From: Nocardiopsis endophytica
Lineage (GTDB): Bacteria; Actinomycetota; Actinomycetes; Streptosporangiales; Streptosporangiaceae
Reading direction: 5' to 3'
Length of the DNA: 64,000 nt
NCBI RefSeq assembly: GCF_027706725.1
Contig: NZ_JAQFWQ010000004.1
Coordinates: 1-64,000, forward strand
Position numbers and translations under genes: made by a program. Of the stretch, positions 39,101 to 47,149 are shown one piece after another. The notes below the pieces were generated by a model. That model worked only from the letters and a program-made list of their open reading frames with translations. It was not told the origin of the DNA and did no database searches. The stretch's first letter is position 1. Each line of letters begins with the position of its first letter.

Positions 39101-39278
39101 CCGCCCCGGACGCGCTCCGCCCGGACGGAGGGGGCCGGGCGGAGCGCCCCACACGCCATCGCCGCCACCCCTCACGGCCCCCTCCAGGGTCCGCCCCCAG
39201 ACGGCCACATCCGCTCCCCAGCACGTCGACGGTCGCCCACGTCGGCGCTCCCCCTGATCGCTCCACTCGGAGGCCCCC

Positions 39279-39989
39279 ATGAACAACGACAACCCGGCCA
39301 CCCCCACCCCACCGCTAGCATCCCTGTCGGCGCCCACCCCACCGACGACCGCCCCACCGCCCGCCGCCAGCCGAGTCCGCCTGGTCCTCTCCCGGGGCCA
39401 CGGGCAGCGCTTCAGCCACGCCCGGTCGGCCCCATCCCCGACGCCCGAGCCACCGCCCCGGCCCCAGCCCCGAATCGATGGGCCGCCCCTGCTCCGCTCG
39501 CCCCACGCCCGTGCGAGCCACGACGTCCCAGAGGCCGAACTCCCGCCCTGGCTCCTCGAAACCGCCCGCCAGCTCAGCCCGGAGGCCCGCGCGACCGCCC
39601 CGACCCTCGGCGACGTCCGTACCACCCACGCCGACAGACGCGCCCGCAGAGCCGAATCCGGCGCCCTGGACCTGCGCCACCTCCCGGCGTCCGGAAGGCC
39701 GACCGCGCGGCCTGAACAACCCGCGCCGCCCCCACCACCCACGCCGCCCGCACCGTCCCGTCCACCCGGCACCTCGCGCCCACCCGGCCGCCCCCGCCCG
39801 GTCGGCGCACCACCGGCCCGCACCGCGAAGGCGGACCGTCGGCGTTGGCGCCGGCGCGCTCCCGCCCCCTACCCGCCCCACCGCACCAGCGGCGAATGGA
39901 TGCTGTTCTCCGCCTGGGAGGCCCTGCCCTACTCCTGCACGGTCGTCGCCGTCGTCCTCCTCGCCCGCCTCCTCGGCCTCTTCGGCTGA
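39279..39989 (+). CDS. Pro/Arg-rich protein with C-terminal membrane anchor
   Basis: A 236-aa low-complexity protein, very rich in Pro, Ala, Arg. The ATG has GGAGG 5 bp upstream. The only ordered parts are a short helix PPWLLETARQLSPEARATAP (about 89-108) and a C-terminal TM segment SCTVVAVVLLARLLGLFG preceded by a basic stretch, a tail-anchored layout. Composition makes database comparison unreliable. It may form a pair with the preceding small gene (178 bp upstream). Confidence 0.5.
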   Translation: MNNDNPATPTPPLASLSAPTPPTTAPPPAASRVRLVLSRGHGQRFSHARSAPSPTPEPPPRPQPRIDGPPLLRSPHARASHDVPEAELPPWLLETARQLSPEARATAPTLGDVRTTHADRRARRAESGALDLRHLPASGRPTARPEQPAPPPPPTPPAPSRPPGTSRPPGRPRPVGAPPARTAKADRRRWRRRAPAPYPPHRTSGEWMLFSAWEALPYSCTVVAVVLLARLLGLFG

Positions 39990-40115
39990 AGGCCCGGGGT
40001 TTTTCGTCACGTGGTTGTTGGTGACGTAAAGTTGTCAAAGGCGCTCTCGTGCAGCTCGTCTGTATGAGAACGCGCCTGACGCAGGCTCATCGGGCGTCGA
40101 AGGAGGAGGTGGGGC

Positions 40116-41435
40116 ATGCTGCTCCGATTCCGGACCGCCAACCATCGCTCGATCCGTGACGAGCAGACGCTGTCCCTCGTCGGAACCGAGTTCAACGAAG
40201 GGACGGCCAGGCCGACACCCCTTCGCTCGAAGGGCAGGCCGGTCAGCGCGCTTCCGGTCGTGGGCCTCTTCGGAGCCAACGCCTCGGGCAAGTCGAATGT
40301 GGTCAGCGCTCTGACCTTCATGCAGCAGGCCGTGACAGGCTCATTCGCGGATTGGGCCCGGCACCCTGACCGCGTCCCCCGCTGGCCGTTCAAACTCGAT
40401 CGCGAGTCCCGAGAGCAGACGTCACTCTTCGAAATCGACTTGCTGCTCGGGGAGCCTGGCACGAGGTACACATACGGCTTCGAGGTCTCCGACGAGCGCA
40501 TCGAGGCCGAGTGGCTGCACGCCTATCCCCACGGCAAGCGCAATGTGTGGTTCGACCGGGACGCTGAGCGTGGAGAAGACGGCGGCGACGAGTACGTCTT
40601 CCGTGGGGCGGGCTTCAAGGGCAAACGCGATGCGATCGTGGACATGACCCGGCCCAACGCGCTGTTCCTCTCAACTGGCGCTGCGCTGAACGATCCCCAG
40701 CTCAGCCCCCTGCTCCGCTGGTTCACGGACAGGCTTGAGCAGATGCAGTCCGGGCTGCACGAAAACATCTTGGGAGGCGGGCCCACCGTAAGGATGTTGG
40801 CTGATGGAGGTAAATCCCGGCGAGAAGAGATCGAACGCCTGCTCGCCGTCGCCGACCTCGGTATCACCGGGGTCAAGCTGGAGCCTTGGTTCCCCACCCT
40901 AGAAGGGGAAGAGGGAGGGCCGCAGCGCGTCGCCCATGGACTGGCGAGGGTCAGATTCCAGCACAAGGGAGCCGACGGGGACGTGTCACTGCACTACCGT
41001 CGCGAGGAGTCGCAGGGCACGCGCATCTGGTTCGACTTCCTCGGGCCGATGCTTCAAGCCTTGGACGAGGGGAACGTGCTCCTCGTCGATGAACTCGACT
41101 CCAGCCTCCACCCGACGCTCGCCGCCGAGGTCGTCCGCATCTTCCAGGACCCGGACTCCAACCCCCATGGTGCGCAGCTCATCTTCACCACGCACGACGT
41201 GTCGCTCCTGGGCAGTGCCGTGGTCGACCGGCCTCTCGACCGCGACCAGGTGTGGATCACTAGGAAGGGGGAGGACGGGGCCACCGAGCTCTACCCGGTC
41301 ACCGACGCGAAGCCGCGCAAGGAGGAGAGCCTTGAACGTGGCTACCTGCGGGGGCGGTACGGGGGCGTGCCCCGGCTGACACCCGGCGAGATCGCGCGGG
41401 AGATCGCGCAGTCGGGGATGAGGCCGAGCGCGTGA
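40116..41435 (+). CDS. RloA/AbiLi-like AAA15 ATPase
   Basis: ABC/OLD-like AAA_15 ATPase, 439 aa. N-terminal LLRFRTANHRSIRDEQTLSL leads into Walker A GANASGKS (53-60); Walker B is VLLVDELD (321-328) followed by SSLHP, and a His switch in FTTHDVSLLG. This is the sensor/ATPase half of RloAB/AbiL-like abortive-infection systems, with its TOPRIM partner overlapping by 4 bp (GTGA). Family members in PARIS and AbiL bind phage proteins or DNA and unleash the partner. The trigger here is unknown. Confidence 0.85.
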   Translation: MLLRFRTANHRSIRDEQTLSLVGTEFNEGTARPTPLRSKGRPVSALPVVGLFGANASGKSNVVSALTFMQQAVTGSFADWARHPDRVPRWPFKLDRESREQTSLFEIDLLLGEPGTRYTYGFEVSDERIEAEWLHAYPHGKRNVWFDRDAERGEDGGDEYVFRGAGFKGKRDAIVDMTRPNALFLSTGAALNDPQLSPLLRWFTDRLEQMQSGLHENILGGGPTVRMLADGGKSRREEIERLLAVADLGITGVKLEPWFPTLEGEEGGPQRVAHGLARVRFQHKGADGDVSLHYRREESQGTRIWFDFLGPMLQALDEGNVLLVDELDSSLHPTLAAEVVRIFQDPDSNPHGAQLIFTTHDVSLLGSAVVDRPLDRDQVWITRKGEDGATELYPVTDAKPRKEESLERGYLRGRYGGVPRLTPGEIAREIAQSGMRPSA

Positions 41436-42235
41436 GCAAGCGGGACAGGCGGCGCCGTCGGCGCAGCTCCATCGATGACGAGATCCCGCTCGGGCCTTCG
41501 GCGGCGTCCCGCGATCGCCAGGTCCGGGTGCTCTACGTCGCCGTCGAAGGGGCGGCGACCGAGCCGGACTACCTCATCCACCTCAACCACACGTTCGGCG
41601 ACGGTGGTGACCGTGGTGACGGTCGTCGCCCCTTCCAGATCCACCCCATCAGCGACAGGAACGGCCTGCTGCCGAAGCAGGCCGTGGCCAAGGCGGCCGA
41701 GAAGGCGCGTGAGGGCGAGGAGGCATGGGTCCTGTTCGACAAGGACGGTGCCGATCGGGACGGCGACATCAGGGAGGCTCTGGCCGCGGCCTCCGATGTG
41801 CAGGTCGACGTCTGCCTCTCCCATCCTTCGTTCGACCTGTGGCTGCTCCTGCACTTCCAGCCCTTCTCAGGGGCGCAGAGCGGCAGCAGCAGGCACGTCG
41901 TTGACAAGCTGCGCGCGGCCAGAGGAGCCGAGGCCTTCAAGGATTACGACAAGCGCAACGACAAGAGCATCAAGGGGCGGAGGAGAGACGCCCTCCGTGG
42001 CCGCGAAGCCGCCGCCGTGGCCAATGCACGCGCGCTCGTGAATGCCTGTGAGCACGGCGGCTGCAAGGCCGGGAAGGCGCAGACCGGCCAGGTCGACCGC
42101 CGGCCGTCCGGCGAGCCAACGGCGAAGCGGGGGCGATGGGCGGCCCGCACCGGGCACGCGCCCGAGTGCGACCCGGTCAAGCGCGACCCGTCGACGGACG
42201 TCTGGAGGCTCTTGGTCTCGCTCGGCATCGTGTGA
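41432..42235 (+). CDS. RloB/AbiLii-like TOPRIM protein
   Basis: A 267-aa protein with an N-terminal RloB-type TOPRIM-like domain: VRVLYVAVEGAATEPDYL (31-48, with the conserved Glu) and EEAWVLFDKDGADRDGD (94-110, the D-x-D motif), then SHPSFDLWLLLHF, typical of RloB. The last 70 residues are a basic, Arg/Lys/Pro-rich tail not usual in the family. It is translationally coupled to the ATPase. The pair fits an AbiL-like defence system in which the TOPRIM nuclease is the effector. Activity is inferred from the family. Confidence 0.85.
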   Translation: MSKRDRRRRRRSSIDDEIPLGPSAASRDRQVRVLYVAVEGAATEPDYLIHLNHTFGDGGDRGDGRRPFQIHPISDRNGLLPKQAVAKAAEKAREGEEAWVLFDKDGADRDGDIREALAAASDVQVDVCLSHPSFDLWLLLHFQPFSGAQSGSSRHVVDKLRAARGAEAFKDYDKRNDKSIKGRRRDALRGREAAAVANARALVNACEHGGCKAGKAQTGQVDRRPSGEPTAKRGRWAARTGHAPECDPVKRDPSTDVWRLLVSLGIV

Positions 42236-42399
42236 TCGGCGCAGGGCGCGGAAAAACCGCTTCCCGTCTGTCACATCCGTGCCGGAGGATCCGTCAGTGA
42301 AGCGGAGCCGGGCGGGTAGCCGGGGGAGCGGCATCCTGCCGTGCCCTCGGGCCCAGGGCCCGACTCGGCGACGGACGTACGACCAGAGAGAAGCAGACC

Positions 42400-42966
42400 A
42401 TGTCCTTTCCCGCTCCCGACTACCCCGGCGTCCTCCACGACAGCGACACGTGGGAGGTCAGCGCCACCTTCCGCCCGGCGGACACCCCTCCGGACCACAC
42501 GTCGCCCGGCGGCGGGGAGTTCCACTACCTCTCCACGCGGCTGAGCACCGACGGCCTGTTCGGCCTCTACCAGAACCGGATGGGGCCGGCCATCGGCGGG
42601 ACCAAGCCGCACTTCCACAAGACGATGTCGGAGGCGTTCTACATACTGTCCGGCGAGATCCACGTCTTCGACGGCGAGCGCTGGATGGATGCGGCCAAGG
42701 GCGACTACCTCTACATCCCGCCCGGCGGCATGCACTCGTTCGGCAACATCTCCGGCGAACCCACCGAGTTCCTGATGCTGTTCGCCCCCGGGGCGGGGCG
42801 GGAGGAGTACTTCGAGAAGCTCGGCGAGATCGGGAGCATGAGCGACGAGGAGCGGCGCCGCTTCCTCATCCGCCACGACAGCTGGTTCCCCGAGATGCCC
42901 GAGGGGCCCGGCAGGGATTCGTGGGAGAAGCGGGCCTCGCTGCGGAAGTCCTTCAAGACCCGCTGA
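42400..42966 (+). CDS. Cupin-domain protein
   Basis: Single-domain cupin, 188 aa. Motif 1 GGTKPHFHKTMSEAFYIL (about 67-84, with two His and Glu metal ligands) and motif 2 DYLYIPPGGMHSFGN (106-120, third His). The acidic C-terminal helix is EEYFEKLGEIGSMSDEERRR. Such small cupins act as isomerases, dioxygenases or sugar-binding sensors; the substrate is not visible. AGAGAAG lies upstream of the ATG at 42400. It stands alone after the RloAB genes and ends before a strong terminator. Confidence 0.85.
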   Translation: MSFPAPDYPGVLHDSDTWEVSATFRPADTPPDHTSPGGGEFHYLSTRLSTDGLFGLYQNRMGPAIGGTKPHFHKTMSEAFYILSGEIHVFDGERWMDAAKGDYLYIPPGGMHSFGNISGEPTEFLMLFAPGAGREEYFEKLGEIGSMSDEERRRFLIRHDSWFPEMPEGPGRDSWEKRASLRKSFKTR

Positions 42967-43046
42967 TCCGCCGGTGGACGGCGGCCGGAGGCCGCGGGAA
43001 CGCGGGAAAGCGGCGCGGGGGCGTGCCTTTCCCGCGCACCACTGAG

Positions 43047-43090
43047 ACCCGGGCGGGCTTCCCTGCGGGGACGGGGGAGCCCACCCGGGT
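43047..43090. terminator. Bidirectional terminator between convergent genes
   Basis: ACCCGGGCGGGCTTCCC (43047-43063) pairs with GGGGAGCCCACCCGGGT (43074-43090), two G-T-type mismatches, 10-base loop. It lies between the cupin gene (+) and the membrane-protein gene (-). Confidence 0.75.
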
Positions 43091-43101
43091 TCGGCTTTCG
43101 A

Positions 43102-43485
43102 TCACCGCCGTCGCCGCATCCAGAAGAAGATGCCGACGGCGGCGAGCCATACCGAGATGGCGGCGGCGGCCACGGCCGCGGCGGGCGCCTTCGTCAGGAC
43201 GAGAAGGACGCCGATCCCCGCCGGCGGAATCGCGGTGGCCACCATGGTGACGAGCGTGGCCCCGGCCGCCTCCATGGGAGAGCCGGGGCCCGCCTCCCCT
43301 GAGATCGCTCCCCGTGCCGGTCCGACGCCGGCCTCCAGGGAGAAGCGGCAGGGGGTCCTGTCGAAGACGACGTCGGCGCGCGTGTTGGGGGAGTCGTCCG
43401 CGAGGCTGCGTTCCTCGATTTCGTCGGCCGGGTCCTCCTGGGCCTCATCAATGCGCTGTGGTGACTGCCCCCGGGGTTCACCCAT
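43102..43485 (-). CDS. Small double-TM membrane protein
   Basis: A 127-aa protein with an acidic, probably disordered cytoplasmic half (RIDEAQEDPADEIEERSLAD) and two C-terminal TM helices, AAGATLVTMVATAIPPAGIG onwards and AAAVAAAAISVWLAAVGIFF, ending in a basic MRRRR tail. GGAGG lies 9 bp before the ATG at 43485; the upstream in-frame ATG at 43578 has no ribosome site. No family recognised. Confidence 0.55.
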   Translation of the reverse strand: MGEPRGQSPQRIDEAQEDPADEIEERSLADDSPNTRADVVFDRTPCRFSLEAGVGPARGAISGEAGPGSPMEAAGATLVTMVATAIPPAGIGVLLVLTKAPAAAVAAAAISVWLAAVGIFFWMRRRR

Positions 43486-43936
43486 AGGCGATGACCTCCA
43501 GAACCTGGTGGTGTGTATCGAGTTGTCAACGCGCATCCGGCGGCCGCTCGGTGCCGTTCGAGCCGCTCGGGCGCTCATGACGCATCAGCGCCGGGTATCC
43601 ACGGCCGTCACGATAGCAGAAGAGAATCGTATAACAAGCGTCTGTCGCATGCGCATCTGATGCATGGTCAGCGCGAAAGGGAATGGATGACCGAAAAGCG
43701 GAGGAATCGCCGATCTTGGGTGGAAGGCGTCGCGCGGGCGCGCGGAGCGTCCTCCTGGGGAGCGGCGCGCAGCGGGAAAGGCGCAGGTTGAAAGCTTTCG
43801 CGAGAGCGAGGGTGATGGCTCGGCCCGGACCGGTGCCGCATGCCGACCGCGCACGTCAGTGCTGGGAGCCTTGACAATCGCCCGCCGGACAGGCATCCTC
43901 AATGAGTACGATCGATGCATGGATATAGGGGGTGGG
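43486..43936. other. Intergenic region, no gene seen
   Basis: About 450 bp. Frames on both strands are short or lack ribosome sites and normal codon use. GC falls at 43600-43660 (around GTATAACAAGCG), a likely promoter area for the double-TM gene or for the following genes. No hairpin or repeat I can defend. Confidence 0.4.
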
Positions 43937-44212
43937 ATGCATCGCATGGCGATCTTCAGGTGGGACCTCGACTTACCCGTCGGCGCGCTCCAGCGCCGGT
44001 GCCCCGATCCCTTCCCGCGTGCGTCCGGTCCTGCCCGTCGACGCCGGCCGCGCCTCCAGGTCAGACCTGTCGCGTCGGCGTCACCTGTGCCGCATGCCCG
44101 GCCGAAGCCCACCCGTTCACCCGTGGCGCCTGAACGCCGTGCGCCGTCGCCGTGCCCGAACGGGCCGATGAACGGGCCGATGAACGGGCCGATCAAGATT
44201 GAGGTCGCGTGA
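43937..44212 (+). CDS. Possible small basic protein upstream of the RHH gene
   Basis: A 91-codon frame with ATG at 43937, GGGGG a few bases upstream and fairly high G/C at third positions. It encodes a basic Pro/Arg-rich protein ending in three NGPM/NGPI repeats. The stop overlaps the RHH start (ATGA), suggesting coupling. It may be spurious GC-rich sequence; no family is recognised. Confidence 0.3.
   Translation: MHRMAIFRWDLDLPVGALQRRCPDPFPRASGPARRRRPRLQVRPVASASPVPHARPKPTRSPVAPERRAPSPCPNGPMNGPMNGPIKIEVA
44159..44194 (+). repeat. 12-bp tandem repeat, three units
   Basis: AACGGGCCGATG occurs at 44159, 44171 and (last base C) 44183, just before the RHH gene. In the frame of the possible gene at 43937 each unit encodes Asn-Gly-Pro-Met/Ile. 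Confidence 0.9.
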
Positions 44213-44505
44213 TGCCGCCCAACATCTCAAGTGCCGAATCGACAGACCTGTCCGGACAGCAGCAGAGCCGCGGTGGGGGATCCCGTCGTTCGGGGTCCGG
44301 ATCCGCCCGTGTGACGGTGAACCTGACGGCCCGGTCGACCCAGGCCCTCGACACGACCGTCGCCGCGACGGGGGACACCCAGACCGACGTCATCAACCGC
44401 GCCATCCAGGTGTACGCCTACTTGGAGCAGGCGATGGCCCGCGGCGAGCTGATCTACCTGGAGGACCCCGAGAAGCAGATGCGCGAGCGACTGCGCTTCT
44501 TCTGA
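44212..44505 (+). CDS. Ribbon-helix-helix protein
   Basis: A 97-aa protein with a flexible Ser/Gly/Gln-rich N-terminus (1-32) and an RHH domain: SARVTVNLTARSTQALDTTV, ATGDTQTDVINRAIQVYAYL (about 32-71), then a helical tail with EDPEKQMRERLRFF. GAGG lies 7 bp before the ATG at 44212 (GTG at 44209 possible). It resembles stand-alone CopG/Arc-like regulators that follow no toxin gene; no toxin partner is visible downstream, where a strong terminator follows the convergent gene. Confidence 0.75.
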   Translation: MPPNISSAESTDLSGQQQSRGGGSRRSGSGSARVTVNLTARSTQALDTTVAATGDTQTDVINRAIQVYAYLEQAMARGELIYLEDPEKQMRERLRFF

Positions 44506-44720
44506 GCGTCCTTTGGGCCTTCTCTGAGCGCGGACGGATCCGCGTGGGAGGGCGATCCTCCGGTCGATTTCAGCGGTGGTGAGCGTATCGGGTATCCACA
44601 ACCTCTGATGGCCATCGAAGCGGAATCGCCATCTCCATGAAAGCGCGGCACGGCCCCCCGCCGAACAGGGGCGGGAGGGGCGCGCCGACGAATCGATCGG
44701 GAGATGGTGCGGAGGAACAC

Positions 44721-44758
44721 CGTGCGGCCTTGGGAGGGGTCACTCCCAAGGCCGCACG
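44721..44758. terminator. Bidirectional terminator, 16-bp stem
   Basis: CGTGCGGCCTTGGGAG (44721-44736) pairs perfectly with CTCCCAAGGCCGCACG (44743-44758), 6-base loop. It lies 15 bp beyond the ArsR gene stop (-) and downstream of the RHH gene (+). Confidence 0.88.
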
Positions 44759-44772
44759 CGGCTTGAACAGGG

Positions 44773-45429
44773 CTAGTGCCCCTCGGAGCCGACTTCGCCT
44801 CCGCCCTCGGGCCCGTCTCTGTCCCCGCTCCCGTCCCCGCCCCCGTCTGCCTCCGGTCGCGCCGGAGCGGGGTACCCCAGGAAGTGCGTGAGGATGACGC
44901 GGGCCTCCGCCGGGGCCTCTTCCGGGGGCCGCTGGTACCGCTTGAGCAGGTCGATGTACTCCTCGAAGAACCGGGCCAGCTCCTCCGGGGTCACTGTGAT
45001 CGCTCCCCGTGAGAAGGGGAAGGCGTCGGCCCAGGGGTCGGAGGGGTCCATGGCCCGCGACGCCTCCTGGAAGGCGGCGATGTCGCGGGAGAGCGTGTAG
45101 CCCGTCATCTCGTCCATGACGGCCCGGGTGGCGGGGTCCTGCTCGCTGCGCAGCGGGAACCGGAGGTCGTTGCGGGGGGCGCCCCACCACCGCTCCCGCC
45201 CGTGCGCCCCCTCGACGGAGACCTCCTCGACGAAGCCGTGGCGCGCGAGCTCGCGCAGGTGGTAGCTGGTCGCCCCCGTGTTCAGGTCCAGGGCGCGCGC
45301 CAGCATGGCCGAGGTCGCCGGCCCCTGCTCCGTCAGGTGCTGGATGATGTGCTGGCGCCTGGGGTGGGCGAAGGCCTTCAGGGCCGCGAGGTCGGTGATC
45401 TTGCGCGGAGCCGACGCGTCGTCATCCAT
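44773..45429 (-). CDS. ArsR-family helix-turn-helix regulator
   Basis: A 218-aa winged-helix protein. HTH: LAALKAFAHPRRQHIIQHLT (about 13-32) and TSAMLARALDLNTGATSYHLRELARHG in the HTH_20/ArsR style, followed by a wing with GRERWWGAPRNDLRFP. The C-terminal half (about 95-190) is a helical sensor region and ends in a Gly/Asp-rich acidic tail. No metal-binding Cys pair is evident, so it is likely a small-molecule or redox type. It is divergent from the secreted hydrolase gene, with TGCACA-type repeats in between. Confidence 0.85.
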   Translation of the reverse strand: MDDDASAPRKITDLAALKAFAHPRRQHIIQHLTEQGPATSAMLARALDLNTGATSYHLRELARHGFVEEVSVEGAHGRERWWGAPRNDLRFPLRSEQDPATRAVMDEMTGYTLSRDIAAFQEASRAMDPSDPWADAFPFSRGAITVTPEELARFFEEYIDLLKRYQRPPEEAPAEARVILTHFLGYPAPARPEADGGGDGSGDRDGPEGGGEVGSEGH

Positions 45430-45445
45430 GCGGCCACCGTAGTTG

Positions 45446-45530
45446 TGCACAGATGCCTGTGCAATGCGTGGCAGGCGGACGCTGCCGACCGGCCACCGTC
45501 GGCCAGTGTGCACAAATCTCCTTGCACAAG
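45446..45530. promoter_or_regulatory. TGCACA repeat cluster (probable ArsR operators)
   Basis: TGCACA (45446-45451) and TGTGCA (45458-45463) form an inverted repeat just outside the arsR start. TGTGCACAA (45507-45515) and TTGCACAAG (45522-45530) repeat the motif near the hydrolase promoter. Sites on both promoters fit an autoregulating repressor that also controls the hydrolase. Confidence 0.6.
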
Positions 45531-45586
45531 TTTCTGTGTACGAGTATCCCTGGAGGCGGAAGCCCCCCAGCCGAAGGGCCCGACCG

Positions 45587-47077
45587 ATGCCTCGTGCCGC
45601 CCGCCGCTCCGCGACCCTGACCGCGCTCGTCCTGCTCCTCCTCGCAACGCTCCCCGCCCCCGCCACCGCCGCCGTCCCCTCCGCCGCCTCCGCAGGCCGC
45701 GGCCCGGGCGCGGCCGACGGGCCGTCCCGCTCCGGGGAGCTCGTCACCGAGGACGTCGTCTTCGAAGGCGGGGACCGGACCATGGGCGGGACCGTCATCG
45801 CGCCGGCCGGGGGCGGCACGGGCCTGCCCGCGATCGTGCTCGTGGCCGGGGCGGGCGAAGGGCTGCCGCGCGAGGTCTACCGGCCGCAGGCCGAGGCGTT
45901 CGCGCGCGCCGGGATCGTGACCCTGATCTACGACAAGCGCGGCCCGGACGACGGCTACTCCATGTTCGAGGCCTCCATCGCCGACCTGGCCGACGACGCG
46001 ATCGCAGGCGTCCACCTGCTGGAAGAGCGCCCCGAGGTGGACCCGGACCGGGTCGGGGTGCACGGGCACAGCGAAGGCGGCTGGACGGTGGTCGAGGCCG
46101 CGGACCGCTCCCCGGCGGTGGACTTCGTGATCGCCGCGAACTCCAGCGCCCTGACACCGGAGCGCACCCAGGTGTGGATGAACCGGATGCAGCTCCGGCA
46201 CGCCGGGGTGTCGGAGCCCCTGCGGACGCGGCTGGGGGAGACGCTGACCCGCCACATCGTGGCCGCCGACATGTTCCGACTGCACGGCCACGACCCCCGG
46301 CCCGCGCTTGAGCGGCTAGACCGGCCGTTCCTGGGGGTGGCCGCCGCCCTCGATTGGTCGACCCCGCCGGGGGAGACCCTCCGCATCTACGCGGACGCCC
46401 TCGCGCGCGGCGGCGACCCCCGCTCCACGCTGCGCGTCATCGACGGCGTGGGGCACAGCATGGAGCCCAGCGACGACGGATACGTCGAGGCGGAGGGCGA
46501 CCCTGCCGCCTCCTTCCGCGACCTCTCACCCGAGTACGTCCGGACGGTCACCGAATGGGTGCACGGTCTGTCCGGCACCGCCGCCGCAGGAAGGGGGGAC
46601 CCGCCTCCGGAGCAGGAGGAGGAAAGCGAATCGCTCGCGCCGCTGGCCGCGTACGAGTCGTCCGGCGTCCAGATCGCCGCGTTCGCCGTGCTCATGGCCG
46701 CGTTCGGGGGGTCCCTCCTCGTCGGCGCCTACTCCCGCCTGCGCGACCGGCCCCGGCTGCGCCCCGGCCGCCGGACCGCCGCGGCGCTGGGTCTGGTGGG
46801 CCTGGCCGTTCCCCCGCTCACCATCGGCTACCTCGGAATGATCATGATCAACGCCGGGACGACGCCGGGCCCGGTCGTCGCCGGGCACCCGCTGCCGTGG
46901 CTGGCACTGCAGCTGGCGACCCTGGGGGCCGCAGCGGGGGCGCTGACCTTGGTCGTCCGATGCCACCGAGCGCGCGCGTCCCTCGACACCCCCGCGAAGG
47001 TCCGCCTGGGCGCACTGCTCGCCGGGACCGCCGTCCTACTGCCCTGGGCCGCGTACTGGGGCCTGTTCACGGTCTGA
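45587..47077 (+). CDS. Secreted/anchored alpha/beta hydrolase with C-terminal TM helices
   Basis: A 496-aa protein. Signal peptide (SATLTALVLLLLATLPAPAT) from the ATG at 45587, AAGGG upstream. The hydrolase domain starts with the strand IVLVAGAGEG, has the nucleophile elbow GHSEGG near residue 160 and a terminal His in GVGHSMEP. After about residue 375 come three TM helices (AAFAVLMAAFGGSLLVGA type, AALGLVGLAVPPLTIGYL, LGALLAGTAVLLPWAAYWGL), so the enzyme acts outside while anchored. It resembles dienelactone/acyl-peptidase-like hydrolases fused to membrane domains. Expression is probably controlled by the divergent ArsR. Confidence 0.8.
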   Translation: MPRAARRSATLTALVLLLLATLPAPATAAVPSAASAGRGPGAADGPSRSGELVTEDVVFEGGDRTMGGTVIAPAGGGTGLPAIVLVAGAGEGLPREVYRPQAEAFARAGIVTLIYDKRGPDDGYSMFEASIADLADDAIAGVHLLEERPEVDPDRVGVHGHSEGGWTVVEAADRSPAVDFVIAANSSALTPERTQVWMNRMQLRHAGVSEPLRTRLGETLTRHIVAADMFRLHGHDPRPALERLDRPFLGVAAALDWSTPPGETLRIYADALARGGDPRSTLRVIDGVGHSMEPSDDGYVEAEGDPAASFRDLSPEYVRTVTEWVHGLSGTAAAGRGDPPPEQEEESESLAPLAAYESSGVQIAAFAVLMAAFGGSLLVGAYSRLRDRPRLRPGRRTAAALGLVGLAVPPLTIGYLGMIMINAGTTPGPVVAGHPLPWLALQLATLGAAAGALTLVVRCHRARASLDTPAKVRLGALLAGTAVLLPWAAYWGLFTV

Positions 47078-47149
47078 CGCCAGTGCGAGGAAGGGACAGA
47101 CCGGGACGGCGACCAGGGGGCTGTCACACGGGGCTGGCAGGGTCGGGCC

